Below the pieces are notes generated by a model. That model ran no database searches. It had not been told where the DNA came from and was given only the letters and a program-made list of their open reading frames with translations. 64,000 nucleotides of DNA from Fontisphaera persica (lineage in GTDB: Bacteria; Verrucomicrobiota; Verrucomicrobiia; Limisphaerales; Fontisphaeraceae), in assembly GCF_024832785.1 (NCBI RefSeq), contig NZ_CP116615.1:1054001-1118000 (forward strand). Direction: 5' to 3'. The translations under genes and the position numbers were made by a program. Every line of letters begins with the position of its first letter. Within the stretch, counting starts at the first letter, position 1. This document shows, piece after piece, positions 10,851-18,274 of the stretch.

Positions 10851-11546
10851 TTATTTACTGCTTTGAACCCTGGCAGCACCGCCGGGGTGGTCCGGTCTCA
10901 TCAAACGTTGCCATAGCCATTCCAAGCCTTTGGCCTTGGCCAGGCCATGCAGGGATTGCAGGAGGGCATCGGTGGTTTGCAGGTGGGTTTGCACCCAGTC
11001 TTCCACCTGCAACTGGTAATAGCCGCGTGTTTCTGCCTGGCGCAGGCTGCTGTACCGCATGCGGCTCCAGCTCAACACCAGGGTTTCGATGCCGGCAAAC
11101 TCCAGCGGTTTTTTCTCTGTGCCAGCCTGGGCGCCGGTTTTTGCGGCTGCCTTGGTGATGCGTTCGCGCACGGTTTCCAAATTCAAGCGTCCGTCGGCGC
11201 CTTCCACGACATGGAGTTCAGCAATGTTCAGGCGCAAGACTTTGAAACGAAGCTGGCGCCGCAGCAACGCGCCCCGGTCGTATTCCACCCACACTTCTGG
11301 AATGCTCAGGCAGGGGGTCCCGCCATGGGTGGCCGAGTTATACAGCAACACATTTTCCATCCGCAGGGTGGGCCGCAGCCAGCCCACTTCCATGCGGCCA
11401 ATGCTGGCATGGAGGCCGGACCACTCCTCCAGCCGTTTTTCCGTCATTTCCTTGGATATTTGATCCATCATCAGCCAGAGTCCCAAGAGCAGGAGCAAGG
11501 CCACCACCAGAAGTCGGAAACACCATCGCGTCAGCCAGCGTATCAT
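10851..11546 (-). CDS. Membrane-anchored AsmA-like hypothetical protein
   Basis: A 231-residue protein with one N-terminal membrane segment (about residues 5-26, rich in Leu/Val) and a periplasmic remainder. The part after the anchor, with an alternation like GWLRPTLRMENVLLYN and VEYDRGALLRRQLRFKVLRLNIAELHVV, resembles the start of AsmA/DUF748 proteins that form beta-taco lipid-transport structures. It is far shorter than those (usually over 600 residues), so it would be only the N-terminal unit. The ATG at 11546 was chosen over a start 12 codons upstream because it forms an ATGA overlap with the preceding gene's TGA. The assignment to the AsmA superfamily is tentative. Confidence 0.6.
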   Translation of the reverse strand: MIRWLTRWCFRLLVVALLLLLGLWLMMDQISKEMTEKRLEEWSGLHASIGRMEVGWLRPTLRMENVLLYNSATHGGTPCLSIPEVWVEYDRGALLRRQLRFKVLRLNIAELHVVEGADGRLNLETVRERITKAAAKTGAQAGTEKKPLEFAGIETLVLSWSRMRYSSLRQAETRGYYQLQVEDWVQTHLQTTDALLQSLHGLAKAKGLEWLWQRLMRPDHPGGAARVQSSK

Positions 11547-12163
11547 CGGAGCATCAAATCTTCGGGGCGGACATCCAGGCATTCATCGTGGTCTTCCCAG
11601 ACCACCGCCGGATAAAGCGCGAGCAGTTGGGGCAAAACCTCCCGGTGAAGTTGAAGCAACAAATCCCGAGCCGCTTCAAAAGCGCGGTCAAGCTCGTCCT
11701 CGTAATTGGCCACGCGTTGTTGTTGTGCCTGCTCCCAGTGCGCCACCTGATGGACCGGCGCGTAAGTCTGGCACCACAACAGGATGGATTGGGTGAGTTC
11801 CGCCGGCAGTTCTTCCAGCGTCACGGCCGTTTCTCCGCAATGCAGGCACAGCAGGCCGGTTTCCTTGACATCGCGGGTGAACATGGGCACCAGGGGCGCC
11901 CGGCAGCAGGTGGCTTCGTTGTAGGGGGCGGGGCGATTGGTCAATCGCTTGAGCCAGATTTGGCGCTCGTGGGCCACCATGCTCGCGACGCGGTAGGCGC
12001 TGACCAGGGGATGCGAGGCGCGCCAGATTTTGCCGGTAAGCTGCCCCAGCGTTTGCGCCAGCCAGCGAGCCAAGGTTAAATCGTCAAACTCCCGGAAGAC
12101 GAGCGCATACTCCTGCCACAATTGATCCAGTGCAGCATCGTCATGTGCTTGCATCCAGTTCAT
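11543..12163 (-). CDS. Hypothetical protein with a possible zinc-ribbon
   Basis: A 206-residue soluble protein with no family I recognise. Residues about 84-115 contain NEATCCRAP followed 20 residues later by LLCLHCGET, a cysteine spacing that could form a zinc ribbon. The C-terminal half is helical and acidic (ELDRAFEAARDLLLQLHREV). It is the first gene of a two-gene operon; its stop overlaps the start of the AsmA-like gene by four bases. It is divergent from the glycoside hydrolase gene, with about 100 bp between the two starts. Function unknown. Confidence 0.6.
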   Translation of the reverse strand: MNWMQAHDDAALDQLWQEYALVFREFDDLTLARWLAQTLGQLTGKIWRASHPLVSAYRVASMVAHERQIWLKRLTNRPAPYNEATCCRAPLVPMFTRDVKETGLLCLHCGETAVTLEELPAELTQSILLWCQTYAPVHQVAHWEQAQQQRVANYEDELDRAFEAARDLLLQLHREVLPQLLALYPAVVWEDHDECLDVRPEDLMLR

Positions 12164-12265
12164 GATGAACTTCGCGGTCTAAAACTCAAGCTTCCAGTTG
12201 GTTGGGAAGGTGGAGGTGACCTGATGTGGTGGACAGAAGTGGGCGGACAGGGTACAAGCAAAACC

Positions 12266-14629
12266 ATGAGCCGCATTGCAATCCCTCAGGTGGTGGTGTG
12301 TTGGTGTTTTTGGGTGGTTTGGTGTTGTGTCGGACTGCCGTTGGAAGCGGCGGAAGTGAAGGCTCCGCCGCCCGGCAATGTGTATTTGGCGGGGGAGGAG
12401 GTGGTAGTGCCGGTGCCGGGTGGGGGAGAGGGATGGGAGTTGCTCAGTTACCGCGATGAGAGCCGCGTGCCGGTCACTCTTCAAGGAGGCCGGGCTGTGC
12501 TGGGGCGTTTGCCGGTGGGTTTTTATCGTTTGCGCGCGAGCAACGCTGCGCCGGGGGTGTGGATTTCGCTGGCCGTCATAGAGCCCCTCAAAAGTCCCAC
12601 TCCGGCCCGTTCGCCCATAGCACTCGATGTCGCCATGGCCTGGTTTTATCCGCCGGAGAAAATGGAGGCTGCGGCCCGTTTATGCGCCCTGGCGGGGGTG
12701 AACTGGGTGCGGGACCGGATGACGTGGCGCGAGCTGGAGCCGGAGCGCGGGAGGTTTGCGGCTGCCACACGCTATGATGTGAGTGCGCGGGCGCAGGCTG
12801 GGGCCGGGTTGCGGGTGTTGCAGGTGCATCATCATTCGCCGGAATGGGCCAACCCGGTGACGAAACGTTTTCCGTTAGATTTGCGCGATGCGTATCGCTT
12901 CCAGCGGGAGCTGGCGCAGCGTTGGCGGGGTCAGGTGCTGGCCTTTGAGCCGTGGAATGAGGCGGATATTGACGTGTTTGGCGGGCACACCGGCAGCGAA
13001 ATGGCTTCGTTGCAAAAGGCGGCTTATCTGGGCATGAAAGCCGGCAATCCGCAGGTGATTGCCTGCCTGAACGTGTGGGCGCATCATCGTCCGGCCCAGT
13101 TGGAGGATTTCCATGCCAATGCCGCGTGGCCGTATTATGACACGTACAATTTTCATCATTATGAACCGTATGACCGCTATCCGGCTGTGTACGCGGATCA
13201 CCGGGCGGTGAGCGGCGGCCGGCCGCTGTGGATCACGGAATGCGCCATGCCGGTGAAATGGGCGGGGGACCCCGCTTTGAAGGAATTGCCGGATGAAAAC
13301 TTGTGGGATCAGTCCGAGCGGCTGGTGAAAACTTTTGCGGCTGCCTTGCACGAAAATCCAGCCATGGTGTTTTATTTTTTGCTGCCGCACTACGTGGAGG
13401 GGCAAACCCAATTTGGCATTGTGCGCCCAGACCTTTCGCCGCGGCCTGCGTATGTTTCGCTGGCGGCGGTGGGAAGGTTGCTGGCGGAGGCGCGGCCGCT
13501 GGGGCGCTTAAGCAACGGCCCCACCAATGTGGTGGCCTACCTGTTCAAGGCGCGGCCAGAGGGCAGGGAGCGCGAGATTCTGGTGGCGTGGACACGCAGC
13601 GGTGAGACGCCGCTGGCGTGCGTGGCGGATGCCGCATGGGATCACCTGGGGCGGCCCAAGCCGGCGAATGAAGGCGCGTATCGGCTGACTCCAGCGCCGC
13701 TGTTCATCGCGGTGAAGCCGCGAGGGCCATGGCATTTTGAGCCGCCCCCCAAAACTCCGCCGTTCCTGCCAGGCAAACCCTCGCCGGTGGTGTTGCAGGT
13801 GTTGTTGAGCGCGGAGCAGACGGTGCTGGCCAAATCTGCCGCCAAAGTTTCCACCGAGCGGCCGGAAACGCTGGCTGTCTATGCCTATAATTTTTCCGAG
13901 CGACCGGTGCGCGGCACTTTGGTGATGAAGCGCGGGGCGGAATGGGTTGCCGCCACGGCGCAGCGGGACTGGCCCTTACGCATGGAATTGGCCCCCATGG
14001 AGCGCCGCGAGATTCCTCTGCCATTGGATTTGCGCGGCAAACCGGCGCGGATGGTGGAGACGGTGCGCCTGGAGGGCGATTTCGGCACGGCCGGGCGACC
14101 AGTTCTCAGTTTCAATCTCATGCCCCACCCGCCGCGTTTTGACCGGGTTACATTGCTGGCGTTGAGCGGGGCCGGGGATGCTGGACGGTGGGCAAAGGAG
14201 ATTTCAGGCGGCGGCGAGTTGCGCATCGAGGCCGTGACGAATGGCGTGGTGGTGCACGCGGAACCCAAAGGCGTGGACCGCTGGGTTTATCCGCGCCTGG
14301 ATTTAATCGCGGGAGAGCGTCCACCGGAGGGCGCCACGGGCCTGGCCTTTGAACTGACGGTGCATGAGGGCGAGGGCAAGTTCCGGGTCATTTGGCGCGA
14401 GCCCGGCGGGGCCAGTTACGTGTCTGAGGCCACGGTGACTCCCAAGCCGGGTGAAACAGTGGAAACAGTGGCTTTATTTCGGGAGGCGGTGTTTGGGACG
14501 GGGTGGTCACCCTTGGACCCGGATGGGAAGCTGAATCCGCAAATATTGGAGGCGGTGAAAATCGGGGTGAGCACGCCTTCAACGCGAGTGCGTTACACGG
14601 TGCGCAACCTGCGCTGGGTGGCTTATTAA
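12266..14629 (+). CDS. Secreted GH-A clan glycoside hydrolase-like protein
   Basis: A 787-residue exported protein. The ATG at 12266 begins a clear signal peptide (hydrophobic VVVCWCFWVVWCCVG, then Ala-rich cleavage region); an upstream in-frame start would bury it. Residues about 120-420 look like a TIM-barrel of clan GH-A: LAGVNWVRDRMTWRELEPERG at the barrel start, a putative acid/base Glu232 in FEPWNEAD and a putative nucleophile Glu325 in PLWITECAMP. Most of the rest is beta-rich and may bind carbohydrate. The barrel resembles GH39/GH5-type enzymes, but the substrate cannot be assigned. Its stop codon overlaps by 4 bp with that of the convergent ferredoxin gene echF. Confidence 0.75.
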   Translation: MSRIAIPQVVVCWCFWVVWCCVGLPLEAAEVKAPPPGNVYLAGEEVVVPVPGGGEGWELLSYRDESRVPVTLQGGRAVLGRLPVGFYRLRASNAAPGVWISLAVIEPLKSPTPARSPIALDVAMAWFYPPEKMEAAARLCALAGVNWVRDRMTWRELEPERGRFAAATRYDVSARAQAGAGLRVLQVHHHSPEWANPVTKRFPLDLRDAYRFQRELAQRWRGQVLAFEPWNEADIDVFGGHTGSEMASLQKAAYLGMKAGNPQVIACLNVWAHHRPAQLEDFHANAAWPYYDTYNFHHYEPYDRYPAVYADHRAVSGGRPLWITECAMPVKWAGDPALKELPDENLWDQSERLVKTFAAALHENPAMVFYFLLPHYVEGQTQFGIVRPDLSPRPAYVSLAAVGRLLAEARPLGRLSNGPTNVVAYLFKARPEGREREILVAWTRSGETPLACVADAAWDHLGRPKPANEGAYRLTPAPLFIAVKPRGPWHFEPPPKTPPFLPGKPSPVVLQVLLSAEQTVLAKSAAKVSTERPETLAVYAYNFSERPVRGTLVMKRGAEWVAATAQRDWPLRMELAPMERREIPLPLDLRGKPARMVETVRLEGDFGTAGRPVLSFNLMPHPPRFDRVTLLALSGAGDAGRWAKEISGGGELRIEAVTNGVVVHAEPKGVDRWVYPRLDLIAGERPPEGATGLAFELTVHEGEGKFRVIWREPGGASYVSEATVTPKPGETVETVALFREAVFGTGWSPLDPDGKLNPQILEAVKIGVSTPSTRVRYTVRNLRWVAY

Positions 14630-14955
14630 TAGGTTTCCTTGTCCTTGGTGACGGTGGGTTTGCCGTGGTCGGTGTCCAGTTGCAGGCAATTCTTGGGGCA
14701 GACCTCCACGCAATAACCGCAGGAGATGCATTGCAGCCGTTCAATGCCCCATTTTTTGGCGGCGCGATTGACGGTGAGCGCGCGGGTGGGGCATTTTTTG
14801 GCGCACACATTGCAATAAACGCATTTGTCCTTGATGAAAATCAACTGTCCCCGGCTGTGGGGCAGGGGACGCCGTGGGGTAAAGGGATACTGGCGGGTGA
14901 CTGGCGGGTGAATGGCCCATTTCAGGGCCAGTTTGGCCATGGTAAAGTATGCCAT
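14626..14955 (-). CDS. echF: Ech-type hydrogenase ferredoxin subunit EchF (NuoI-like)
   Basis: A 109-residue polyferredoxin with two 4Fe-4S motifs, CVYCNVCAKKCP and CISCGYCVEVCPKNC, related to NuoI of complex I. In Ech hydrogenases this subunit relays electrons from soluble ferredoxin to the small subunit. The length and position as the last gene of the operon match the canonical echABCDEF order. It lies 11 bp after echE. The N-terminus has a short amphipathic stretch (MAKLALKWAIHP) that probably contacts the membrane arm, as in NuoI. The gene ends convergently with the glycoside hydrolase gene. Confidence 0.9.
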   Translation of the reverse strand: MAYFTMAKLALKWAIHPPVTRQYPFTPRRPLPHSRGQLIFIKDKCVYCNVCAKKCPTRALTVNRAAKKWGIERLQCISCGYCVEVCPKNCLQLDTDHGKPTVTKDKETY

Positions 14956-14966
14956 AAGCTAAATCC

Positions 14967-16043
14967 TCAACGTTCCGTGCAACTGATGCAGGGGTCAATG
15001 GTCAAAACCAAGACTGGCACGTCCGCCAGTTCGCAGCCCTGCAGGATTTTCAAGAGGGCTGGCAGGTTGGCGAAGGTGGGGGTGCGCACGCGGAAGCGTT
15101 CCAGGTTTTTGGTGCCGTTGGCCTTGATATAATAAATGACCTCGCCGCGGGGTTGTTCGGTGCGCGCGGTGAATTCGCCTTTGGGGTTGCCGGTGACTTT
15201 GACGCTAATCTCACCCTCCGGCATGCGGGCGGCCGCCTGGCGGATTAAATCCACACTTTGAAAGAGCTCTTCGCAACGCACGGCGCAGCGGGCGTAACAG
15301 TCGCCTTCGGTGCGGGTTACCGGCGCAAAGTCCAGGTCGCCATAGGCGGCATAACCGCGCAGGCGAGTGTCCTGGGCCACGCCGCTGGCACGGAGCATGG
15401 GGCCGACACAGCCCAGATCATAGGCTTCGTCCCGGCTCAGGACGCCAACTTCGCAGAGGCGATCCTTCACAGAGGAATCATCGAGGAAAATTTTCACGAT
15501 GTCGCGCATGTCGGACTCGAGGCGCTGCAATTCTTTCAAGACTTCCTGCATCTGGTCTTTAGGGATGTCCCGGCGGACGCCGCCGATTTTGCAGGCGCCG
15601 AATATCACGCGCCCGCCGGTGGTGGCTTCAATCAAGTCCAACAGGCGCTCGCGCACGCGCCAGGCATGCATGAACAGCGCCTCGAAACCAAAGGCATCTG
15701 CCGTCAGACCGAGCCACAGGAGATGGCTGTGAATGCGCGACATTTCCCCCCAGATGACGCGCAGGTATTGGGCGCGGGGCGGGACGGGGATTTGCATCAA
15801 TTCCTCGACGGCGTGGCAGAAGGTCTCACCATGGATGAAACTGCAAATGCCGCACACTCGCTCGGCCACATACACAAATTCCTGATAATCTTTTTTCTCC
15901 ACCAGCTTTTCCAAGCCGCGATGAATGAAGCCAATGGAGGGCACGGCCTCGACAACGCGCTCGTCCTCAATGACCAGGTCCAGATGAATTGGCTCAGGCA
16001 GCACCGGGTGCTGGGGGCCAAAAGGAATGACAGTGTGGGCCAT
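14967..16043 (-). CDS. echE: Ech-type group 4 [NiFe]-hydrogenase large (catalytic) subunit EchE
   Basis: A 358-residue NuoD-like subunit that retains all four nickel ligands: Cys64 and Cys67 in ERVCGICSFIHGE, and Cys352 and Cys355 in DPCISCTER. These residues are absent from complex I NuoD, so this is a true [NiFe]-hydrogenase of group 4 and not a complex I fragment. The protein ends exactly at the final Arg of the second motif, with no C-terminal peptide to remove. Hydrogenase-maturation protease processing is therefore probably unnecessary, as described for CooH. It reduces protons with ferredoxin electrons, or runs in reverse, coupled to ion movement through EchA/EchB. It is 8 bp after echD. 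Confidence 0.95.
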   Translation of the reverse strand: MAHTVIPFGPQHPVLPEPIHLDLVIEDERVVEAVPSIGFIHRGLEKLVEKKDYQEFVYVAERVCGICSFIHGETFCHAVEELMQIPVPPRAQYLRVIWGEMSRIHSHLLWLGLTADAFGFEALFMHAWRVRERLLDLIEATTGGRVIFGACKIGGVRRDIPKDQMQEVLKELQRLESDMRDIVKIFLDDSSVKDRLCEVGVLSRDEAYDLGCVGPMLRASGVAQDTRLRGYAAYGDLDFAPVTRTEGDCYARCAVRCEELFQSVDLIRQAAARMPEGEISVKVTGNPKGEFTARTEQPRGEVIYYIKANGTKNLERFRVRTPTFANLPALLKILQGCELADVPVLVLTIDPCISCTER

Positions 16044-16051
16044 AGGTTTAG

Positions 16052-16501
16052 TCAGGATTGGGCAGCCGACGAGGGAGGGGCGGCCGGAATGGCGGTAAAG
16101 CTGGCGCCGGGCACTGCTCCCGAGCGCGGGCTGGCGCTGGAGCTGGCCGAGGCATCGGGATTCCGAAAGGGAAAGGGGGTGGCGGTTTTGATAAAATGGC
16201 CGTGAAAGTCCACGGCCATGCCCTCGACTTGCACGTCAAAGAGGTCGTGCATTTCGTTTTCGTACACAAAGGCGGCCCAGTAGATGCGGCTGATGCTGGG
16301 CAACCGGGGGGCGGCGGCCGGCAGGGTGACGCGCAAAGTTTGATAAACCCCCAGCCGGTCAAAGCCGTAATTAACCTCAATTTGCTCGCCGGCGGGGGTG
16401 GCGCTGATATGCACCAGCCGCCAGCCCTCGTGCCGCAGCATCAGGACACGTGCGGGTAGCTCTGCCACCGGCAGGGGTATGATGGTTTGATCAGCTTTCA
16501 T
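16052..16501 (-). CDS. echD: Ech-type hydrogenase subunit EchD (NuoC-like)
   Basis: A 149-residue hydrophilic subunit of the peripheral arm, related to the 30-kDa NuoC of complex I. The diagnostic core is YENEMHDLFDVQVEGMAVDF near residues 80-100, followed by the short FPF motif. It has no cofactor and acts as a scaffold beside EchE. The C-terminal 35 residues are a low-complexity Ser/Ala/Pro tail, longer than usual for EchD. The start overlaps the end of the echC-GNAT gene by 11 bp, so translation is probably coupled. Confidence 0.85.
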   Translation of the reverse strand: MKADQTIIPLPVAELPARVLMLRHEGWRLVHISATPAGEQIEVNYGFDRLGVYQTLRVTLPAAAPRLPSISRIYWAAFVYENEMHDLFDVQVEGMAVDFHGHFIKTATPFPFRNPDASASSSASPRSGAVPGASFTAIPAAPPSSAAQS

Positions 16502-17402
16502 GGCGCATTTTCTCCATATAGACCCAGGTCACCGCTTTGTCATGCGGCACTTCCTTGAAGGGGCGGTAGCCCAAGAGGCCGTAGAGGGCCAGGTTGCGCT
16601 TGCTCTTGTGGCCGGTGAAGGCCTCGAAACGGCGAATGGCCGGCGGCCATACGGCTTCGATTTCCTTGACCAACCGCCGTCCGATGCCACGGCCTTGAAA
16701 ATAGGGATGCACAATCAGCCGCAGGATATGGGCGGTGTCGCCCTCGCTATAACCGCGGACGGCGCCGATGATTTTGCCATTGACCACTGCCTTGAGGAAG
16801 ACCATGCGCTGGAAGTCCTCACGTAATTCGGCCAGGCTTTGTTGGAGCGCCGGCACACTTTCGTCGCCATAGATTTCAGCCTCGCTTTGATAAGCCACTT
16901 TTTGGAGGGCCAGAATCTCGGCCACATCCTCGGGCGTGGCCTGCACAATGATGGTCTGGTCAATGCTGTTGGCGATGGCGGTCATGCGCCGGTGTTTTTC
17001 CTCGAGGACTTCCACCGCCTTGAGGATGCCATCAATAATCGCCTCGGGGCGGGCCGCGCAGCCCGGCACATAGACGTCCACGGGGATGACGGTGTCCACG
17101 CCGCCGGAGATGTTATAACAGTCCTGAAAAATGCCGCCGCTGGCCGCGCAGGCGCCCACGGCGACGACGACCTTGGGTTCTGGCAGTTGGTGGTAAATAT
17201 TTTGGATGACCTGGCGGCTCTGCTCATTGACGGCGCCGGTGACCAGGAAAATGTCCGCATGCTTGGGATTGCCGGTATTGATGACGCCGAGCCGTTCGGC
17301 GTCGTACAAAGGGGTGAGACAGGCCAGGGTCTCGATGTCACAGCCGTTGCAACTGGAGGCATCGTAGTGGATGACCCACGGTGATTTCTTGAACCCGAGC
17401 AT
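16491..17402 (-). CDS. echC: Ech hydrogenase small subunit EchC fused to a GNAT acetyltransferase
   Basis: A 303-residue two-domain protein. Residues 1-140 are a NuoB/EchC-like small subunit with the proximal 4Fe-4S ligands Cys18 and Cys21 (SSCNGCDIE), Cys85 (VGACAASGG) and Cys115 (VPGCAARPEA). EchC proteins normally end about there. Residues about 150-303 are a complete GNAT domain with the acetyl-CoA pyrophosphate loop HPYFQGRGIGRRLV preceded by the ILRLIV strand, and a late LYGLLGYRPFKE segment. The ATG at 17402 is chosen because the family begins just before the KSPWVIHYD strand; an upstream in-frame start would overlap echB by 88 bp. Met140 at 16985 could be an internal start giving free acetyltransferase. 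The acetylation target is unknown. Confidence 0.9.
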   Translation of the reverse strand: MLGFKKSPWVIHYDASSCNGCDIETLACLTPLYDAERLGVINTGNPKHADIFLVTGAVNEQSRQVIQNIYHQLPEPKVVVAVGACAASGGIFQDCYNISGGVDTVIPVDVYVPGCAARPEAIIDGILKAVEVLEEKHRRMTAIANSIDQTIIVQATPEDVAEILALQKVAYQSEAEIYGDESVPALQQSLAELREDFQRMVFLKAVVNGKIIGAVRGYSEGDTAHILRLIVHPYFQGRGIGRRLVKEIEAVWPPAIRRFEAFTGHKSKRNLALYGLLGYRPFKEVPHDKAVTWVYMEKMRHES

Positions 17403-17419
17403 ATCGGTACGTCTGTAGG

Positions 17420-18274
17420 TTAATAGCGCAGCAGGGTCAGCGTTAGGATGTTGCCGAAACCAAGGGCCAGTGTCACTGCCCAGGCGCTTTTCACGGCTGT
17501 CAGCCACTTCAAACGGGCAAAGGTGTTATCAGTCAAAATCAGGAACCCATAAACGGCCAGGGTGGCAATCAGGCCTAGTATGGGCACAGAGGCAAAGAAC
17601 AAATAAACCCAGCCCAACAGTAGCACGGTTTCATACCAATGCGCCACTTCGATCATGGCCAGGGCTTTCCCGGAAAATTCCGTGGTCAAGCCCCGCACCA
17701 GTTCCTGATGGGCGTGGTGCGAGCAGGAAAAGTCGAAGGGGGATTTGCGGAATTTGATTTCCAGCGCGTATAAGAAACCCAGAAAAACACCGGGCAAAGG
17801 GCCCAAAAGCAGGTCTGGATGTTTCACGATGTCATGGACGTAGAAACTGCCGGTCACCAGGTAGATGCTGACGGCGGTGATGAGCACCATCGGCTCATAA
17901 GCCATCATTTGGATAAGCTCGCGCTCGGCACCCAGGAAACTGTAGGGCGAGCTGGCTTTGTAGGCGCCCAGGACCAGGAAGATTCCCGCCAGCGTCAGGG
18001 CAAAAACCACCAGCAACAGGTCTGAGCCGGCAAAAAACAGCCCGCCGGTGAAAATCATCAGCAGCAGGAAGAAGAAAATGTAAAAATTTTGCGAGCGGCG
18101 GACGACGATGGTTTCCTTGTTCCAAAGTTTAATCACGTCATAGAAGGGCTGCAGCAGGGGCGGACCCTGGCGCGCCTGCATGCGGGCCGTGAGTTTGCGG
18201 TCCACACCGGCCAGCAGGCCGCCGAGAAGGGGGGCTGCAATCAGATAAATAACCAGACGCCATCCGGGACTCAT
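17420..18274 (-). CDS. echB: Ech-type hydrogenase membrane subunit EchB (NuoH-like)
   Basis: A 284-residue integral membrane protein with about eight hydrophobic segments, homologous to NuoH. It forms the junction between the peripheral hydrogenase arm and the ion-pumping module. The conserved loop YDVIKLWNKETIVVRRSQ near residues 45-62 and the acidic segment GAERELIQMMAYEP near 115-128 are the characteristic NuoH/EchB signatures. KFRKSPFDFS and HQELVRGLTTEFSG follow in the later quinone-pocket-like loops. Its ATG overlaps the echA stop by 4 bp and the next ATG (echC) follows after 17 bp. Confidence 0.92.
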   Translation of the reverse strand: MSPGWRLVIYLIAAPLLGGLLAGVDRKLTARMQARQGPPLLQPFYDVIKLWNKETIVVRRSQNFYIFFFLLLMIFTGGLFFAGSDLLLVVFALTLAGIFLVLGAYKASSPYSFLGAERELIQMMAYEPMVLITAVSIYLVTGSFYVHDIVKHPDLLLGPLPGVFLGFLYALEIKFRKSPFDFSCSHHAHQELVRGLTTEFSGKALAMIEVAHWYETVLLLGWVYLFFASVPILGLIATLAVYGFLILTDNTFARLKWLTAVKSAWAVTLALGFGNILTLTLLRY

